Source of the DNA: Cupriavidus sp. BIS7
GTDB lineage: Bacteria > Pseudomonadota > Gammaproteobacteria > Burkholderiales > Burkholderiaceae
DNA length: 64,000 nt
Reading direction: 5' to 3'
Assembly (NCBI RefSeq): GCF_000292345.1
Contig: NZ_ALOU01000049.1
Span: 1 to 64,000, forward strand
The number at the start of each line of letters is the position of its first letter. Positions within the stretch are counted from its first letter, which is position 1. The position numbers and the translations under genes were made by a program. Shown here one piece after another: positions 9,007 to 19,090 of this stretch. The notes under the pieces were generated by a model. It did no database searches. It had not been told where the DNA came from and saw only the letters and a list, made by a program, of their open reading frames with translations.

Positions 9007-9909
9007 TCACCGCCCAGCTATATCAATGGCAGCGGCGGATAGCAGCCAGTCCCGGAAGACATGCAGCGCCAGATGGTCGCGTCTTTCGCGCGGTGCGCAG
9101 AGGAAGTAGCCGCGATTAAGCTCGATCGGGAGATCGAATGGCGCTACCACCTGGCTGGCCTGCAGTGCGTCGCGCACCAGGCAGCGCTGCAGGACTGCCA
9201 CGCCCATGTCCGCCTTCACAGCCTCGAGCAGAATCGACACCTGATCGAACCCCGTGGCGAGCGTGGGCGCAGCACTGGGTACGCCTGCCGCGTGCAGCCA
9301 GTGTTGCCAGTTGGCAGGCGCGGTGGTGTGGTACAGCAGCGGTTCGGTGAGCAGGGCGGCTGGCGATTGCCAACGCTGTGAGCGCGCGCGGGAAGGGTGG
9401 CAGACCGGGACCATTTCACGGCCGATTACGTAGTCCACCTGCCAGCCGGGCCATTGACCCGCTTCTCCCGCGAGGATCGCGGCATCGGGCTTGGCGCGCG
9501 AAAAGTCCTCGTTACGGCGGTAGGGCACGAAGTCCAGCCGGATCTCGGGGTGGCGGCGGTGAAAATCCGGGAGTCGAGGTACCAGCCAGACGCTGGCCAG
9601 CGTGGGGACTGCCGAGAGCGTCAGATGATGGCGATGGTCCGTGTCCAGCATCGACGCGCTGGCAGATTCGATGGCCGCGAGCGGCCCGGCAATGGCCTCG
9701 AGGTACGCTCGGCCCGCGTCGGTCAGCGTCAGCCGATGCGCGTTGCGGTGGATCAGCGGCTGGCCGAAATGCGACTCCAGCCGGGCAATCGCACGGCTGA
9801 TGGCCCCCTGGGTGACACACAGCGTATCAGCAGCACGCGTGAAGCTGCCAAGCCGTGCGGCCGTGGCAAATGCGTGCAGTTCCGACATCGAAGGGGAGCG
9901 AATGCGCAT
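9007..9909 (-). CDS. LysR-family transcriptional regulator
   Basis: A 300-residue LysR-type regulator. The N-terminal winged helix-turn-helix (SELHAFATAARLGSFTRAAD and VTQGAISRAIARLE, residues about 8-45) is followed by the usual effector-binding domain. The frame extends another 141 codons upstream, but the LysR domain begins at the ATG at 9909, and the upstream part overlaps the divergent gene. It is transcribed away from the Bug receptor gene across a 125-base spacer, the classic arrangement for a LysR protein controlling its neighbour. Its effector is unknown; a compound taken up by that receptor is a reasonable guess. Confidence 0.9.
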   Translation of the reverse strand: MRIRSPSMSELHAFATAARLGSFTRAADTLCVTQGAISRAIARLESHFGQPLIHRNAHRLTLTDAGRAYLEAIAGPLAAIESASASMLDTDHRHHLTLSAVPTLASVWLVPRLPDFHRRHPEIRLDFVPYRRNEDFSRAKPDAAILAGEAGQWPGWQVDYVIGREMVPVCHPSRARSQRWQSPAALLTEPLLYHTTAPANWQHWLHAAGVPSAAPTLATGFDQVSILLEAVKADMGVAVLQRCLVRDALQASQVVAPFDLPIELNRGYFLCAPRERRDHLALHVFRDWLLSAAAIDIAGR

Positions 9910-10034
9910 GACCCCGTAGAATGATCTTTGGTAATGGAAGCGTGCAATATAGTCGTTTGTGTGCGGCCGGTAAACTCCCGACACTCGCTGCTCGGTACCC
10001 CAAATTCGAGAACGAAAAAGAGGAGTTTGATCTG

Positions 10035-11054
10035 ATGACCCGAGCCCGCAATGCGGCCGGCACGCGCCGGCATTTCCTGCTGTCCTCCGCCATTTCCGCT
10101 GCAGTTGGTACGCTTGCCGCCGCTGGCATCGTGACCCCGGCCTTCGCACAAGCCAACTATCCGAACAAGCCGATCCGCCTGGTCGTGCCGTTTGCCGCGG
10201 GCGGATCGACCGACCTGTCGGCCCGCCTGGTGGCGGAGTTCGCCGGCCGTGAGCTGGGTCAGACCATCGTCGTCGACAACAAGGGTGGGGCAGGTGGCTC
10301 GATCGGCATGGAGCAGGTGGCACGCGCCGCACCGGACGGCTACACGATTGGCATGGCCACGGTCAGCACGCATGGCTCGAATCCGGCCATCTATCCGAAG
10401 CTTGGCTATGACCCGATCAAGGACTTTGCGCCGGTGACCAACGTGGTGGCGATCCCTAGCGTGTTCGCTGTGCACCCGAGCGTACCTGCCAAGACGATGC
10501 AGGAGTTTATTGCGCTGGCCAAGGCGCACCCGGGCAAGTACACGTTTGCATCGCCCGGTGCCGGTTCGCTGGGCCACGTGAACATCGAGAACTTCATGAT
10601 GCTGGCCAAGATCGATCTGCTGCACGTGCCGTATAAGGGCGCCGGCCTGGCGCTTAACGATGCGGTGGCGGGGCAGGTCAATGCGATCACCGACAACCTG
10701 TCGTCTACGCTGCCGCACGTGAAATCGGGCCGGCTGCGCGCGCTGGCGGTGCTCGGCGCACAGCGGTCGCCGCAACTGCCCAATGTGCCCACGTACGCTG
10801 AACTCGGCTTCAAGGACATGGGGGATGGTGGCTGGTTCGGCATCGTCGCGCCGGCCGGCACACCGCAGCCGGTTATCGACAAGCTGAATGCCGCCATCCA
10901 CAAGGCCATGCTGAACCCGGAGTTCAAGCGCAAGGTGGAAGAGTCGGGCGGCACGCTGGTACCGACCACGCCTGACCAGTTCAAGGCCCAGATCCAGCAG
11001 GCGATCGCCCGCTACGCGCGCGTGGTCAAGACCGCCAACATCAAGCTGGACTGA
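10035..11054 (+). CDS. Bug-family (TctC-like) tripartite tricarboxylate transporter receptor
   Basis: This 339-residue protein is a periplasmic receptor of the Bug/TctC family, abundant in Cupriavidus and Bordetella and binding carboxylates and similar small acids. It has a Tat-like signal (TRRHFLL followed by a hydrophobic stretch and a PAFAQ cleavage region). The mature part shows YPNKPIRLVVPFAAGGSTD, the family start motif, and GKYTFASPGAGSLGHV. I chose the ATG at 10035, which has AGGAG nine bases upstream; the open frame upstream lacks a signal. It is 3 bases from the following hydrolase gene and divergent from a LysR gene. No TctA or TctB membrane subunits are nearby, as is usual for Bug orphans. 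Confidence 0.9.
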   Translation: MTRARNAAGTRRHFLLSSAISAAVGTLAAAGIVTPAFAQANYPNKPIRLVVPFAAGGSTDLSARLVAEFAGRELGQTIVVDNKGGAGGSIGMEQVARAAPDGYTIGMATVSTHGSNPAIYPKLGYDPIKDFAPVTNVVAIPSVFAVHPSVPAKTMQEFIALAKAHPGKYTFASPGAGSLGHVNIENFMMLAKIDLLHVPYKGAGLALNDAVAGQVNAITDNLSSTLPHVKSGRLRALAVLGAQRSPQLPNVPTYAELGFKDMGDGGWFGIVAPAGTPQPVIDKLNAAIHKAMLNPEFKRKVEESGGTLVPTTPDQFKAQIQQAIARYARVVKTANIKLD

Positions 11055-11057
11055 GTC

Positions 11058-11936
11058 ATGACGAACTACGAAGCAGTGCAGGGCGACGCACCGTGCGGGC
11101 CGTTCATCCTGACGGCGCCAACCGGCGATGCCCTGCCGCTAGTCTGCGATTCGCCTCATAGCGGGGTCTACTATCCGGCGGATTTCTCGGCGGCAGTGCC
11201 GTTGCAACGCCTGCGCGGCGGCGAGGATACCCACATCGACACGTTGTGGTCGGCCATCCCGAAGGTTGGCGGTACGCTGATTGGCGCGACCTTTCCGCGC
11301 GTCTATATCGATCCGAACCGGATGCTGGACGACCTGGACCCGGAGCTTCTGGCGACGGCATGGCCTACGCCGCTGACGCCCGGGGAGAAGACGCGGCTTG
11401 GCTATGGACTGGTCTGGCGGAATATCGACGCCGCCACACCGATCTACGACCGGAAGCTGACGGTGGCGGAAGTGCAGAACCGCATCGACCGCTACTACCG
11501 CCCGTATCATGCGGCGCTGTCGTCTGCGGTGGAGGCGGCATACCAGCGCCATGGTGCGCTGTGGCACCTGAACCTGCACTCGATGCCGAACAATGCCTAC
11601 GAGCGCCTGAAGATCCAGAGCCCGCACCCATTGGCCGACTTCGTTCTTGGAGACCGCGACGGCACAACCTGCGAACCGGGCATCGTCGATCTGGTCGAGC
11701 GTGAACTGAAGGGGATGGGCTACACGGTGGCCCGCAATGATCCCTACAAGGGTGTGCAGCTTATCGCGCAGATCGGCCGTCCGGCCGAGCGGCGCAATAG
11801 CCTGCAGATTGAAATCCGGCGGCCGCTGTACATGGACGAGGTCACCAAGGCGCCGAATGCCGGGTTCGAGACACTGCGGCGCGACCTGGGATTCCTGAGC
11901 GAGAAAGTGGCGTCGTACATCCGCAGCCAGATCTGA
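11058..11936 (+). CDS. N-formylglutamate amidohydrolase family protein
   Basis: This 292-residue cytoplasmic enzyme belongs to the N-formylglutamate amidohydrolase (FGase, HutG-like) family, which hydrolyses N-formyl-L-glutamate or related N-acylated acids. Motifs seen include VCDSPHSGVYYPADF near the N-terminus and LNLHSMPN near residue 172, in agreement with the family's metal site. The length fits. It lies 3 bases after the Bug receptor gene, so the two are co-transcribed and probably handle the same substrate. No other histidine-degradation genes are nearby, so a role in the classic Hut pathway is not supported here. Confidence 0.85.
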   Translation: MTNYEAVQGDAPCGPFILTAPTGDALPLVCDSPHSGVYYPADFSAAVPLQRLRGGEDTHIDTLWSAIPKVGGTLIGATFPRVYIDPNRMLDDLDPELLATAWPTPLTPGEKTRLGYGLVWRNIDAATPIYDRKLTVAEVQNRIDRYYRPYHAALSSAVEAAYQRHGALWHLNLHSMPNNAYERLKIQSPHPLADFVLGDRDGTTCEPGIVDLVERELKGMGYTVARNDPYKGVQLIAQIGRPAERRNSLQIEIRRPLYMDEVTKAPNAGFETLRRDLGFLSEKVASYIRSQI

Positions 11937-11940
11937 GCCA

Positions 11941-11956
11941 TGTTTCACGTGAAACA
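11941..11956. other. parS: parS site 1
   Basis: TGTTTCACGTGAAACA, a perfect 16-bp palindrome identical to the universal ParB/Spo0J parS consensus. It lies immediately behind the amidohydrolase gene and 3 kb from parA. Confidence 0.95.
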
Positions 11957-11971
11957 TGTGACCCGATGAAG

Positions 11972-11995
11972 GGCCCCGCGCAAGCGGGGCCTTTT
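11972..11995 (+). terminator. Intrinsic terminator behind the Bug/amidohydrolase operon
   Basis: GGCCCCGC (11972-11979) pairs with GCGGGGCC (11984-11991) across GCAA, followed by TTTTG. It lies between parS sites 1 and 2. Confidence 0.8.
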
Positions 11996-12010
11996 GTCTT
12001 CTGTCTCCGG

Positions 12011-12026
12011 TGTTTCACGTGAAACA
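12011..12026. other. parS: parS site 2
   Basis: TGTTTCACGTGAAACA, a perfect copy of the parS consensus, 54 bases after site 1. Confidence 0.95.
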
Positions 12027-12058
12027 CACTTTTGGCGGCCGAGGTATCTCACACGCCA

Positions 12059-12074
12059 TGTTTCACGTGAAACA
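12059..12074. other. parS: parS site 3
   Basis: TGTTTCACGTGAAACA, a perfect copy of the parS consensus, about 90 bases before the mnmG start. Confidence 0.95.
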
Positions 12075-12161
12075 TCGTGTCGGACCGAAGTCGCTGAATC
12101 GAATGCCGCTATAATTCGGCATCCCGCAATTTCCCGCCAGGCCTCCCGGAGGAGGTGTCCC

Positions 12162-14147
12162 ATGCTTTACCCGAAAGAATTCGACGTCATTGTCGTCGGC
12201 GGCGGTCACGCCGGCACCGAAGCTGCCCTTGCCGCTGCGCGCATGGGCTGCCAGACGCTGCTCCTGAGTCACAACATCGAGACGCTCGGGCAGATGAGCT
12301 GCAATCCGTCGATCGGTGGCATCGGCAAGGGGCATCTGGTCAAGGAAGTGGACGCCATGGGCGGTGCCATGGCTGCCGCGACGGACGAAGCCGGCATCCA
12401 GTTCCGCATCCTGAACTCGAGCAAGGGCCCGGCCGTGCGCGCCACGCGCGCCCAGGCGGATCGGGTGCTGTATCGCAAGGCAATCCGTACCCGCCTGGAG
12501 AATCAGCCGAACCTGATGCTGTTCCAGCAGGCCGTGGACGACCTGATGGTGGAGGGCGATCGCGTAGTCGGCGCCCGTACCCAGGTTGGTATCGACTTCC
12601 GTGCGCGCGCCGTGGTGCTGACGGCTGGTACGTTCCTGGACGGCAAGATCCACGTTGGCCTGGACAACTACACGGGCGGTCGTGCGGGCGACCCTGCTGC
12701 CGTGTCGCTGTCCGCGCGGCTGAAGGAACTGAAGCTGCCGCAAGGCCGCCTGAAGACCGGCACGCCGCCGCGCATCGATGGCCGTACGATCGATTTCTCC
12801 GTGATGGAAGAGCAACCCGGTGATCTCGATCCGGTGCCAGTGTTCTCGTTCCTGGGCCGTCCTGAGCAGCATCCGCAGCAACTGCCGTGCTGGATCACCC
12901 ATACCAACAGCCGTACCCACGACATCATTCGCGGCGGCCTCGATCGCTCGCCGATGTACACCGGCGTGATCGAAGGGGTAGGGCCGCGCTACTGCCCAAG
13001 TATCGAGGACAAGATCCATCGCTTTGCCACCAAGGAAAGCCATCAGATCTTCCTGGAACCGGAAGGGCTGACGACCAACGAGTTCTATCCGAATGGCATT
13101 TCGACGAGCCTACCGTTCGACGTGCAGCTTGAACTGGTCCACTCGATCCGCGGCCTCGAAAACGCACACATCCTGCGTCCGGGCTATGCCATCGAGTATG
13201 ACTATTTCGACCCGCGCGGCCTGAAGGCATCGCTCGAAAGCAAGGCGATCGAAGGCCTGTTCTTCGCCGGCCAGATCAACGGCACGACCGGTTACGAGGA
13301 AGCTGCGGCACAAGGGCTGCTGGCCGGTATCAACGCCGGATGCTACGTGCGCGAGCGCGATGCCTGGACGCCGCGCCGTGACCAGGCGTACCTGGGCGTG
13401 CTGGTCGACGACCTGATCACGCGTGGTGTGACCGAGCCTTACCGCATGTTCACCAGCCGCGCCGAGTTCCGCCTGAGCCTGCGCGAGGACAACGCGGACA
13501 TGCGCCTGACCGAAATCGGCCGTGAGCTTGGCGTTGTCGACGATGTGCGCTGGGATGCCTTCAATCGCAAGCGCGACGCTGTTTCACGTGAAACAGAACG
13601 GCTGAAGAGTACCTGGGTCAATCCGACGCTGCTGCCCGAGGCCGAAGCAGTACCGCTGCTCGGAAAGGCGATCGAACGCGAGTATTCGCTGGCCGATCTG
13701 CTGCGTCGCCCGGAAGTCCGCTATGAGGCGCTCGTGTCGTTGCAGGATGGCCGTTTTGCTCCCGAGACGCCGCTTGCCGATGATGAGATGCTGGCCGAGC
13801 AGATCCGCGAGCAGATCGAGATCGGCATCAAGTACCACGGCTATATCGCCCGCCAGGCTGCTGAGGTGGACAAGCTGGAGGCCAACGAGTCGACGAAGCT
13901 GCCGCCGAATTTCGACTACACCGAGGTGCGCGGCCTTGGATTCGAAGTGAGCCAGAAGCTGAACCAGCATCGCCCGGAAACCCTGGGTCAGGCCTCGCGG
14001 ATTTCCGGCGTCACGCCGGCCGCCATCTCGCTGCTGCTGGTACACCTGAAGAAGAAGGGCATGGGGCGCACGGGTGCGGCATCGACCACCGCGACCACCG
14101 AGACCACCGAGACCACCACGACCGGTAACGGTCAGGAGGCGGCCTGA
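12162..14147 (+). CDS. mnmG: tRNA uridine-5-carboxymethylaminomethyl modification enzyme MnmG (GidA)
   Basis: This 661-residue FAD protein works with MnmE to install the cmnm5 group on U34 of certain tRNAs. The N-terminal dinucleotide-binding motif [14 protein letters not shown] and the GidA signatures [17 protein letters not shown] (near residue 200) and [16 protein letters not shown] (near residue 380) are clear. The ATG at 12162 follows GGAGGAGGTG; the frame is open upstream, but only because parS sites are translated as VSRET. The C-terminus carries an unusual Thr-rich tail ([16 protein letters not shown]) encoded by a 9-bp tandem repeat. A parS site sits inside the gene at 13580. The neighbouring rsmG, parA and parB form the classic origin-proximal cluster. 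Confidence 0.97.
   Translation: MLYPKEFDVIVVGGGHAGTEAALAAARMGCQTLLLSHNIETLGQMSCNPSIGGIGKGHLVKEVDAMGGAMAAATDEAGIQFRILNSSKGPAVRATRAQADRVLYRKAIRTRLENQPNLMLFQQAVDDLMVEGDRVVGARTQVGIDFRARAVVLTAGTFLDGKIHVGLDNYTGGRAGDPAAVSLSARLKELKLPQGRLKTGTPPRIDGRTIDFSVMEEQPGDLDPVPVFSFLGRPEQHPQQLPCWITHTNSRTHDIIRGGLDRSPMYTGVIEGVGPRYCPSIEDKIHRFATKESHQIFLEPEGLTTNEFYPNGISTSLPFDVQLELVHSIRGLENAHILRPGYAIEYDYFDPRGLKASLESKAIEGLFFAGQINGTTGYEEAAAQGLLAGINAGCYVRERDAWTPRRDQAYLGVLVDDLITRGVTEPYRMFTSRAEFRLSLREDNADMRLTEIGRELGVVDDVRWDAFNRKRDAVSRETERLKSTWVNPTLLPEAEAVPLLGKAIEREYSLADLLRRPEVRYEALVSLQDGRFAPETPLADDEMLAEQIREQIEIGIKYHGYIARQAAEVDKLEANESTKLPPNFDYTEVRGLGFEVSQKLNQHRPETLGQASRISGVTPAAISLLLVHLKKKGMGRTGAASTTATTETTETTTTGNGQEAA
13580..13595. 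other. parS: parS site 4, inside mnmG
   Basis: A perfect TGTTTCACGTGAAACA lies within the coding sequence and is read as VSRET between residues about 474 and 478 of MnmG. The coding function and the centromere site are therefore superimposed. Confidence 0.93.
14085..14120 (+). repeat. 9-bp tandem repeat in the 3' end of mnmG
   Basis: Three to four imperfect copies of ACCACCGAG encode the Thr-rich tail of MnmG ([13 protein letters not shown]). Slippage here would change tail length in units of three residues without breaking the frame. Confidence 0.7.
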
Positions 14148-14855
14148 GTGGGGGGCTCCCGAAATCTCGCGGTCGACGACGCCGCGCAACGCCGCCGGCT
14201 CGAAGCCGGGCTGGAGGCGATTGGGCTCGTACTGACGCCGGCCCAGGTCGATACGCTGTTCGCGTACCTGACGCTGCTACGCAAATGGAACGGCGTCTAC
14301 AACCTTACCGCCATCCGTCATCCGGACGAGATGCTCACGCACCATCTGCTCGATTCACTGACGGCCGTCCCGGCGCTGGCGGTTGCCGCGCGTTCGGCGG
14401 GCGTCGGGCAGGGTGCGCGGGGCAGGGTGCTGGACGTGGGTTCCGGCGGCGGCATGCCCGGCTTGCCGCTGGCGATTTCGTGCCCGGACGTCTCGGTGCT
14501 GATGGTCGATATCGTGCAGAAGAAAACGGCATTCCTGACGCAATGCCGTGCCCAGTTGCACCTGACGAACGCGGCGGCCCACTGGGGGCCAGTGGAAAAG
14601 CTCGACGATGCCGCCGGCTTCGCCGTGATCACATCGCGAGCGTTCGCCGAGCTGACGGACTTCGTGACCTTGTCCGGCCATCTGCTCGCACCTGGGGGCA
14701 AGCTGATCGCAATGAAGGGCGTTTATCCACAGGCCGAGATCGATCGCATGGAAGCGGCCGGCCTGATGGAGACCTGGCAAGTGGAATCGGTGCCCAAGCT
14801 CGTGGTACCGGAACTCGACGCAGAACGGCACCTGGTTGTGCTGTCCCGGCGTTGA
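14148..14855 (+). CDS. rsmG: 16S rRNA (guanine-527-N7) methyltransferase RsmG (GidB)
   Basis: This 235-residue SAM-dependent enzyme methylates N7 of G527 in 16S rRNA. The sequence shows LRKWNGVYNLTAIRHPDEML near residue 43, the SAM-binding motif LDVGSGGGMPGLPLAI near residue 95 and ITSRAFAEL near residue 161, all typical. The length is slightly above the 210 of E. coli because of an N-terminal extension. Translation appears to start at the GTG at 14148, directly after the mnmG stop. Loss of this enzyme gives low-level streptomycin resistance in other species. Confidence 0.95.
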   Translation: MGGSRNLAVDDAAQRRRLEAGLEAIGLVLTPAQVDTLFAYLTLLRKWNGVYNLTAIRHPDEMLTHHLLDSLTAVPALAVAARSAGVGQGARGRVLDVGSGGGMPGLPLAISCPDVSVLMVDIVQKKTAFLTQCRAQLHLTNAAAHWGPVEKLDDAAGFAVITSRAFAELTDFVTLSGHLLAPGGKLIAMKGVYPQAEIDRMEAAGLMETWQVESVPKLVVPELDAERHLVVLSRR

Positions 14856-14924
14856 AACCAGTAAGTGATATTTGAGCATTAGTTCTGCACGGCAGAATCG
14901 TGAACATAGGAGCTGCAAGCGCAT

Positions 14925-15698
14925 ATGGCCAAGGTATTCGTGATCGCAAACCAGAAGGGCGGCGTCGGCAAAACCACCACCACGGTGAACCTGGCCGCAG
15001 GCCTGGCCGCGCAGGATCAGCGCGTCTTGCTGGTCGACCTCGATCCGCAGGGCAATGCCTCGATGGGATCGGGCATCGACAAGCAGGCGCTTGAACACAG
15101 CGTGTACCAGGTGCTGGTGGGCTTGAGCACGGTGCCCCAGGCGCGGCAGCGATCCGAATCGGGACGTTACGACGTGCTGCCTGCCAATCGCGAACTGGCT
15201 GGCGCCGAAGTGGAGCTGGTTGAGCTCGATCATCGCGAACGCAGGCTCAAGCAGGCGCTGGCCGAAGTCGACGACGAATATGACTTCGTGCTGATTGATT
15301 GCCCGCCGTCGCTATCGCTGCTGACGCTGAACGGTCTGTGTGCCGCGCATGGCGTGATCGTGCCCATGCAATGCGAGTACTTCGCGCTTGAAGGGCTGTC
15401 GGACCTGGTCAATACGATCAAGCAGGTGCATGCGAACCTGAACCGCGACCTCAAGGTGATCGGCCTGCTGCGCGTCATGTTCGATCCGCGCGTCACGCTG
15501 CAGCAGCAGGTGTCGGCGCAACTGGAGGCCCACTTCGGCGACAAGGTGTTCAAGACCGTGATCCCGCGCAACGTGCGGCTGGCCGAAGCGCCTTCGTACG
15601 GTATGCCTGGCGTGGCGTTCGACGCGTCGTCCAAGGGGGCGAAGGCGTATCTCGATTTCGGCGCGGAGATGATTGCGCGCGTGCGGCAGCTTGGCTGA
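14925..15698 (+). CDS. parA: Chromosome partitioning ATPase ParA (Soj)
   Basis: This 257-residue Walker-type ATPase drives segregation of the ParB-parS complex. The deviant Walker A KGGVGKTTTTVNLAAGLA begins near residue 11, and the later motifs LVDLDPQGNAS and LIDCPPSLSLLTLNGL are also present. The length is that of chromosomal ParA, with no N-terminal DNA-binding domain as in plasmid P1-type ParA. The ATG at 14925 follows AGGAGCTGC. A 70-base gap separates it from rsmG and 36 bases separate it from parB. Confidence 0.97.
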   Translation: MAKVFVIANQKGGVGKTTTTVNLAAGLAAQDQRVLLVDLDPQGNASMGSGIDKQALEHSVYQVLVGLSTVPQARQRSESGRYDVLPANRELAGAEVELVELDHRERRLKQALAEVDDEYDFVLIDCPPSLSLLTLNGLCAAHGVIVPMQCEYFALEGLSDLVNTIKQVHANLNRDLKVIGLLRVMFDPRVTLQQQVSAQLEAHFGDKVFKTVIPRNVRLAEAPSYGMPGVAFDASSKGAKAYLDFGAEMIARVRQLG

Positions 15699-15734
15699 AC
15701 GCGCCACTGACACAGCAGGGAAGGGACAGCAAAG

Positions 15735-16637
15735 ATGGCGACGACGAGTACCGTGAAGAAGAAGGGCCTGGGCCGGGGACTGGAAGCACTGCTCGGCGGA
15801 CCGGCAGACATCGTTGAAACCGCAAAGCAGGACGGCGCGCCGTCGGTGCTGCGCGTGGACCAGCTGCAGCCGGGCAAGTACCAGCCGCGTACGCGCATGG
15901 ACGAGGGCGCGCTGCAGGAACTGGCCGCGAGCATTCGCGCGCAGGGGCTGATGCAGCCGATCCTGGTACGGCGCGTGGCTGACCCTGATCGCTACGAAAT
16001 CATTGCCGGCGAGCGCCGCTTCCGCGCATCGAAGCTCGCTGGGCTCGACAAGGTGCCGGTCCTCGTCAAGGATGTTCCCGACGAGGCCGCCGCCGCGATG
16101 GCGCTGATCGAAAACATCCAGCGCGAGGATCTCAATCCGCTCGAAGAGGCGCAAGGCATCATGCGCCTGATACGCGAGTTCAGTTTCACGCATGAACAGG
16201 CGGCCGAGTCGGTGGGCCGGTCGCGCAGCGCTGTTTCCAACCTGCTGCGGCTGCTCAATCTTGCTTCGCCAGTGCAGACCATGCTTATGGCCGGCGATCT
16301 CGACATGGGCCACGCGCGTGCGTTGCTGGCAGTCGATGGTGCGAACCAGATCACGCTGGCCAACCAGATCGTCAACAAGCGGCTGTCCGTGCGAGAGACC
16401 GAGAAGCTGGTGGCGTCCACGCTCAAGCCGTTCGATCTGAAATCGCTCAAGCGGAAAGCGGGCAATGGCACGCGCGACGTGGCGCGCCTGGAAGAAGAGC
16501 TTTCCGATACGCTGGGGTTGGCCGTACAGATCAAGCTGGGCGCGCGCGGCAAGGGCCAGCTTACGATCCACTTCACCAGCAATGACGCACTCGATGGCGT
16601 CCTCACGCGCCTGCGTGAGCCAGAGGCTGGCGCCTAA
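15735..16637 (+). CDS. parB: Chromosome partitioning protein ParB (Spo0J)
   Basis: This 300-residue DNA-binding CTPase loads at the four parS sites to the left and spreads along DNA. It begins with the basic KKKGLGRGLEALLGG motif that stimulates ParA. Next come the CTP-binding boxes (GERRFRASKLAGL near residue 93 and ENIQREDLNPLEEAQG near residue 125) and the helix-turn-helix SVGRSRSAVSNLLRLLNL near residue 158. The C-terminal 60 residues form the dimerisation domain. It starts 36 bases after parA with AGGGAAGGGA upstream, so the pair is one operon. Confidence 0.97.
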   Translation: MATTSTVKKKGLGRGLEALLGGPADIVETAKQDGAPSVLRVDQLQPGKYQPRTRMDEGALQELAASIRAQGLMQPILVRRVADPDRYEIIAGERRFRASKLAGLDKVPVLVKDVPDEAAAAMALIENIQREDLNPLEEAQGIMRLIREFSFTHEQAAESVGRSRSAVSNLLRLLNLASPVQTMLMAGDLDMGHARALLAVDGANQITLANQIVNKRLSVRETEKLVASTLKPFDLKSLKRKAGNGTRDVARLEEELSDTLGLAVQIKLGARGKGQLTIHFTSNDALDGVLTRLREPEAGA

Positions 16638-16925
16638 CCTGTTCCATACATTCCGGCAACCGAAATGAAACGGTTGCCGGAGGGTTGTCGGCCCCGCGCG
16701 ACAGGTTTACCACGTCCGGCCTGATCCGCGCGATTACCGAACGACTCTCCCATGCGCGCCTGCGGGCCGGGCCAAGCACACACCGGCCGATCCAGCATCA
16801 TGCACGCGCATCGCCGCGCAATCCAATTACGTTTCGCGTCATTGCGACGCAATATCCCGCCAGCCATCATGAAGGCGTGATAGCAACCGTTGTGCGAAAT
16901 TCGCTGCAAGCTATCTGAAAGCAGA
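16638..16925. other. Intergenic region between parB and the atp promoter
   Basis: A GC-rich hairpin of 10 bp (CCGGCAACCG at 16653-16662 with CGGTTGCCGG at 16671-16680) follows parB. It has no T-run and is at best a weak or Rho-assisted terminator. The remaining 240 bases show no convincing gene. Confidence 0.55.
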
Positions 16926-16955
16926 TTGACTCGAGTTGGCGATTCCTAATAGAAT
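16926..16955 (+). promoter_or_regulatory. Sigma70 promoter of the atp operon
   Basis: A -35 element TTGACT (16926-16931) and a -10 element TAGAAT (16950-16955) are separated by 18 bases. The expected transcription start is near 16962, about 50 bases before the first likely atpI start codon. Confidence 0.7.
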
Positions 16956-17014
16956 CGTGCGGTTTGAATTCTGGCCGGACTAGAAAAGTTCCGGCCTGGA
17001 ACGAGGCAAGGCAG

Positions 17015-17551
17015 GTGGTGGTTCGAGACCGTCAGCAGGACCGTTCGCAAGCCGGTGAAGCTTCCGCAAACAATCGTCGAGATGAACGCCAGGAGGCGTG
17101 GCGCGACGATTGGGATGATAGCGCCGAGCACGAGGAAGTAGCTGTCGATCCGCTGTCACGTGCTGATGCGGTGAAGCTGCTTGGCGAACGTGCATTGCGC
17201 CCATCGCGTATGACGCCCGGCAAGGTGGTACTGGCGCAGGTCGTAGTGACACTGCTGTCGGCACTGGCCTGGGCGGTATTCGCGCGCGAACACGCACCAT
17301 CGGGCTGGTCGGCTTTTTTCGGCGGCATGGTGTGCTTCGTACCCAGCGGCTTCTTCGCACTGCGTCTCTGGATGTCGCGCGGGCAGCCGTCTGTTGGCGG
17401 CCTGGTGGCCGGCGAAGCGATCAAGGTGTTCGGCACCGTAGCACTGTTCGTGCTGGTGGTGGTGCTGTACCGCGATCTGCGCTGGGTGCCGATGCTTGTC
17501 ACGTTCCTGTTGGCGCTGAAGACTTACTGGGTGGCGCTCGCAATCCGCTAA
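17015..17551 (+). CDS. atpI: ATP synthase protein I
   Basis: This protein of about 178 residues is the small accessory membrane protein encoded ahead of the Fo genes, thought to help assemble the c-ring. The N-terminal 80 residues are hydrophilic and charged. Four hydrophobic segments follow (VVLAQVVVTLLSALAWAVF, AFFGGMVCFVPSGFFALRL, VFGTVALFVLVVVLY, WVPMLVTFLLALKTYWVAL), as expected for AtpI. The start is uncertain: the frame is open back to a TTG at 16964, but that lies practically at the predicted transcription start. I favour the GTG at 17015 (or 17018) behind AGGCAAGGCAGG. Confidence 0.82.
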   Translation: MVVRDRQQDRSQAGEASANNRRDERQEAWRDDWDDSAEHEEVAVDPLSRADAVKLLGERALRPSRMTPGKVVLAQVVVTLLSALAWAVFAREHAPSGWSAFFGGMVCFVPSGFFALRLWMSRGQPSVGGLVAGEAIKVFGTVALFVLVVVLYRDLRWVPMLVTFLLALKTYWVALAIR

Positions 17552-17700
17552 CGCGGAGCGGGCCATGGCTGCAGATGAGGCGGCCGCCCCGAATATCAAG
17601 AGTTTCAAGCGCAGCGCGTCACAACGGTGAAGCGTTGCGTGACTAAGGTTTGCACAAAACAACAAGGCGTTCTTGCGCGAGGCGGTGACCGGTCATGTGA

Positions 17701-18657
<957 letters not shown>

Positions 18658-18663
18658 TTTTCA

Positions 18664-18985
<322 letters not shown>

Positions 18986-19011
18986 GTCTTTTCGGTCTGC
19001 ATGATGCTGAC

Positions 19012-19048
19012 GGGCGGCGCAGGCCTCAGTCCGATGGCCTGGCCGCCC
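19012..19048 (+). promoter_or_regulatory. Strong hairpin between atpE and atpF
   Basis: GGGCGGC (19012-19018) pairs with GCCGCCC (19042-19048), and CAGGCC with GGCCTG extends the stem to 13 bp with one bulge. There is no T-run after it, so it is more likely an mRNA-stabilising or processing element than a terminator. Confidence 0.5.
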
Positions 19049-19090
19049 TTGTGCATTTATCTGTAGTTTGATTACCGAAAGGAACACACC

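Noticed and set aside
11994..12161. N-terminal extension of MnmG reading through parS sites 2 and 3
   Set aside because: The VSRET repeats come from the parS palindromes; the strong ribosome site and conserved start are at 12162.
16964..17014. TTG at 16964 as the atpI start
   Set aside because: It lies at the predicted transcription start of the TTGACT/TAGAAT promoter, leaving no leader or ribosome site; a GTG at 17015 is better placed.
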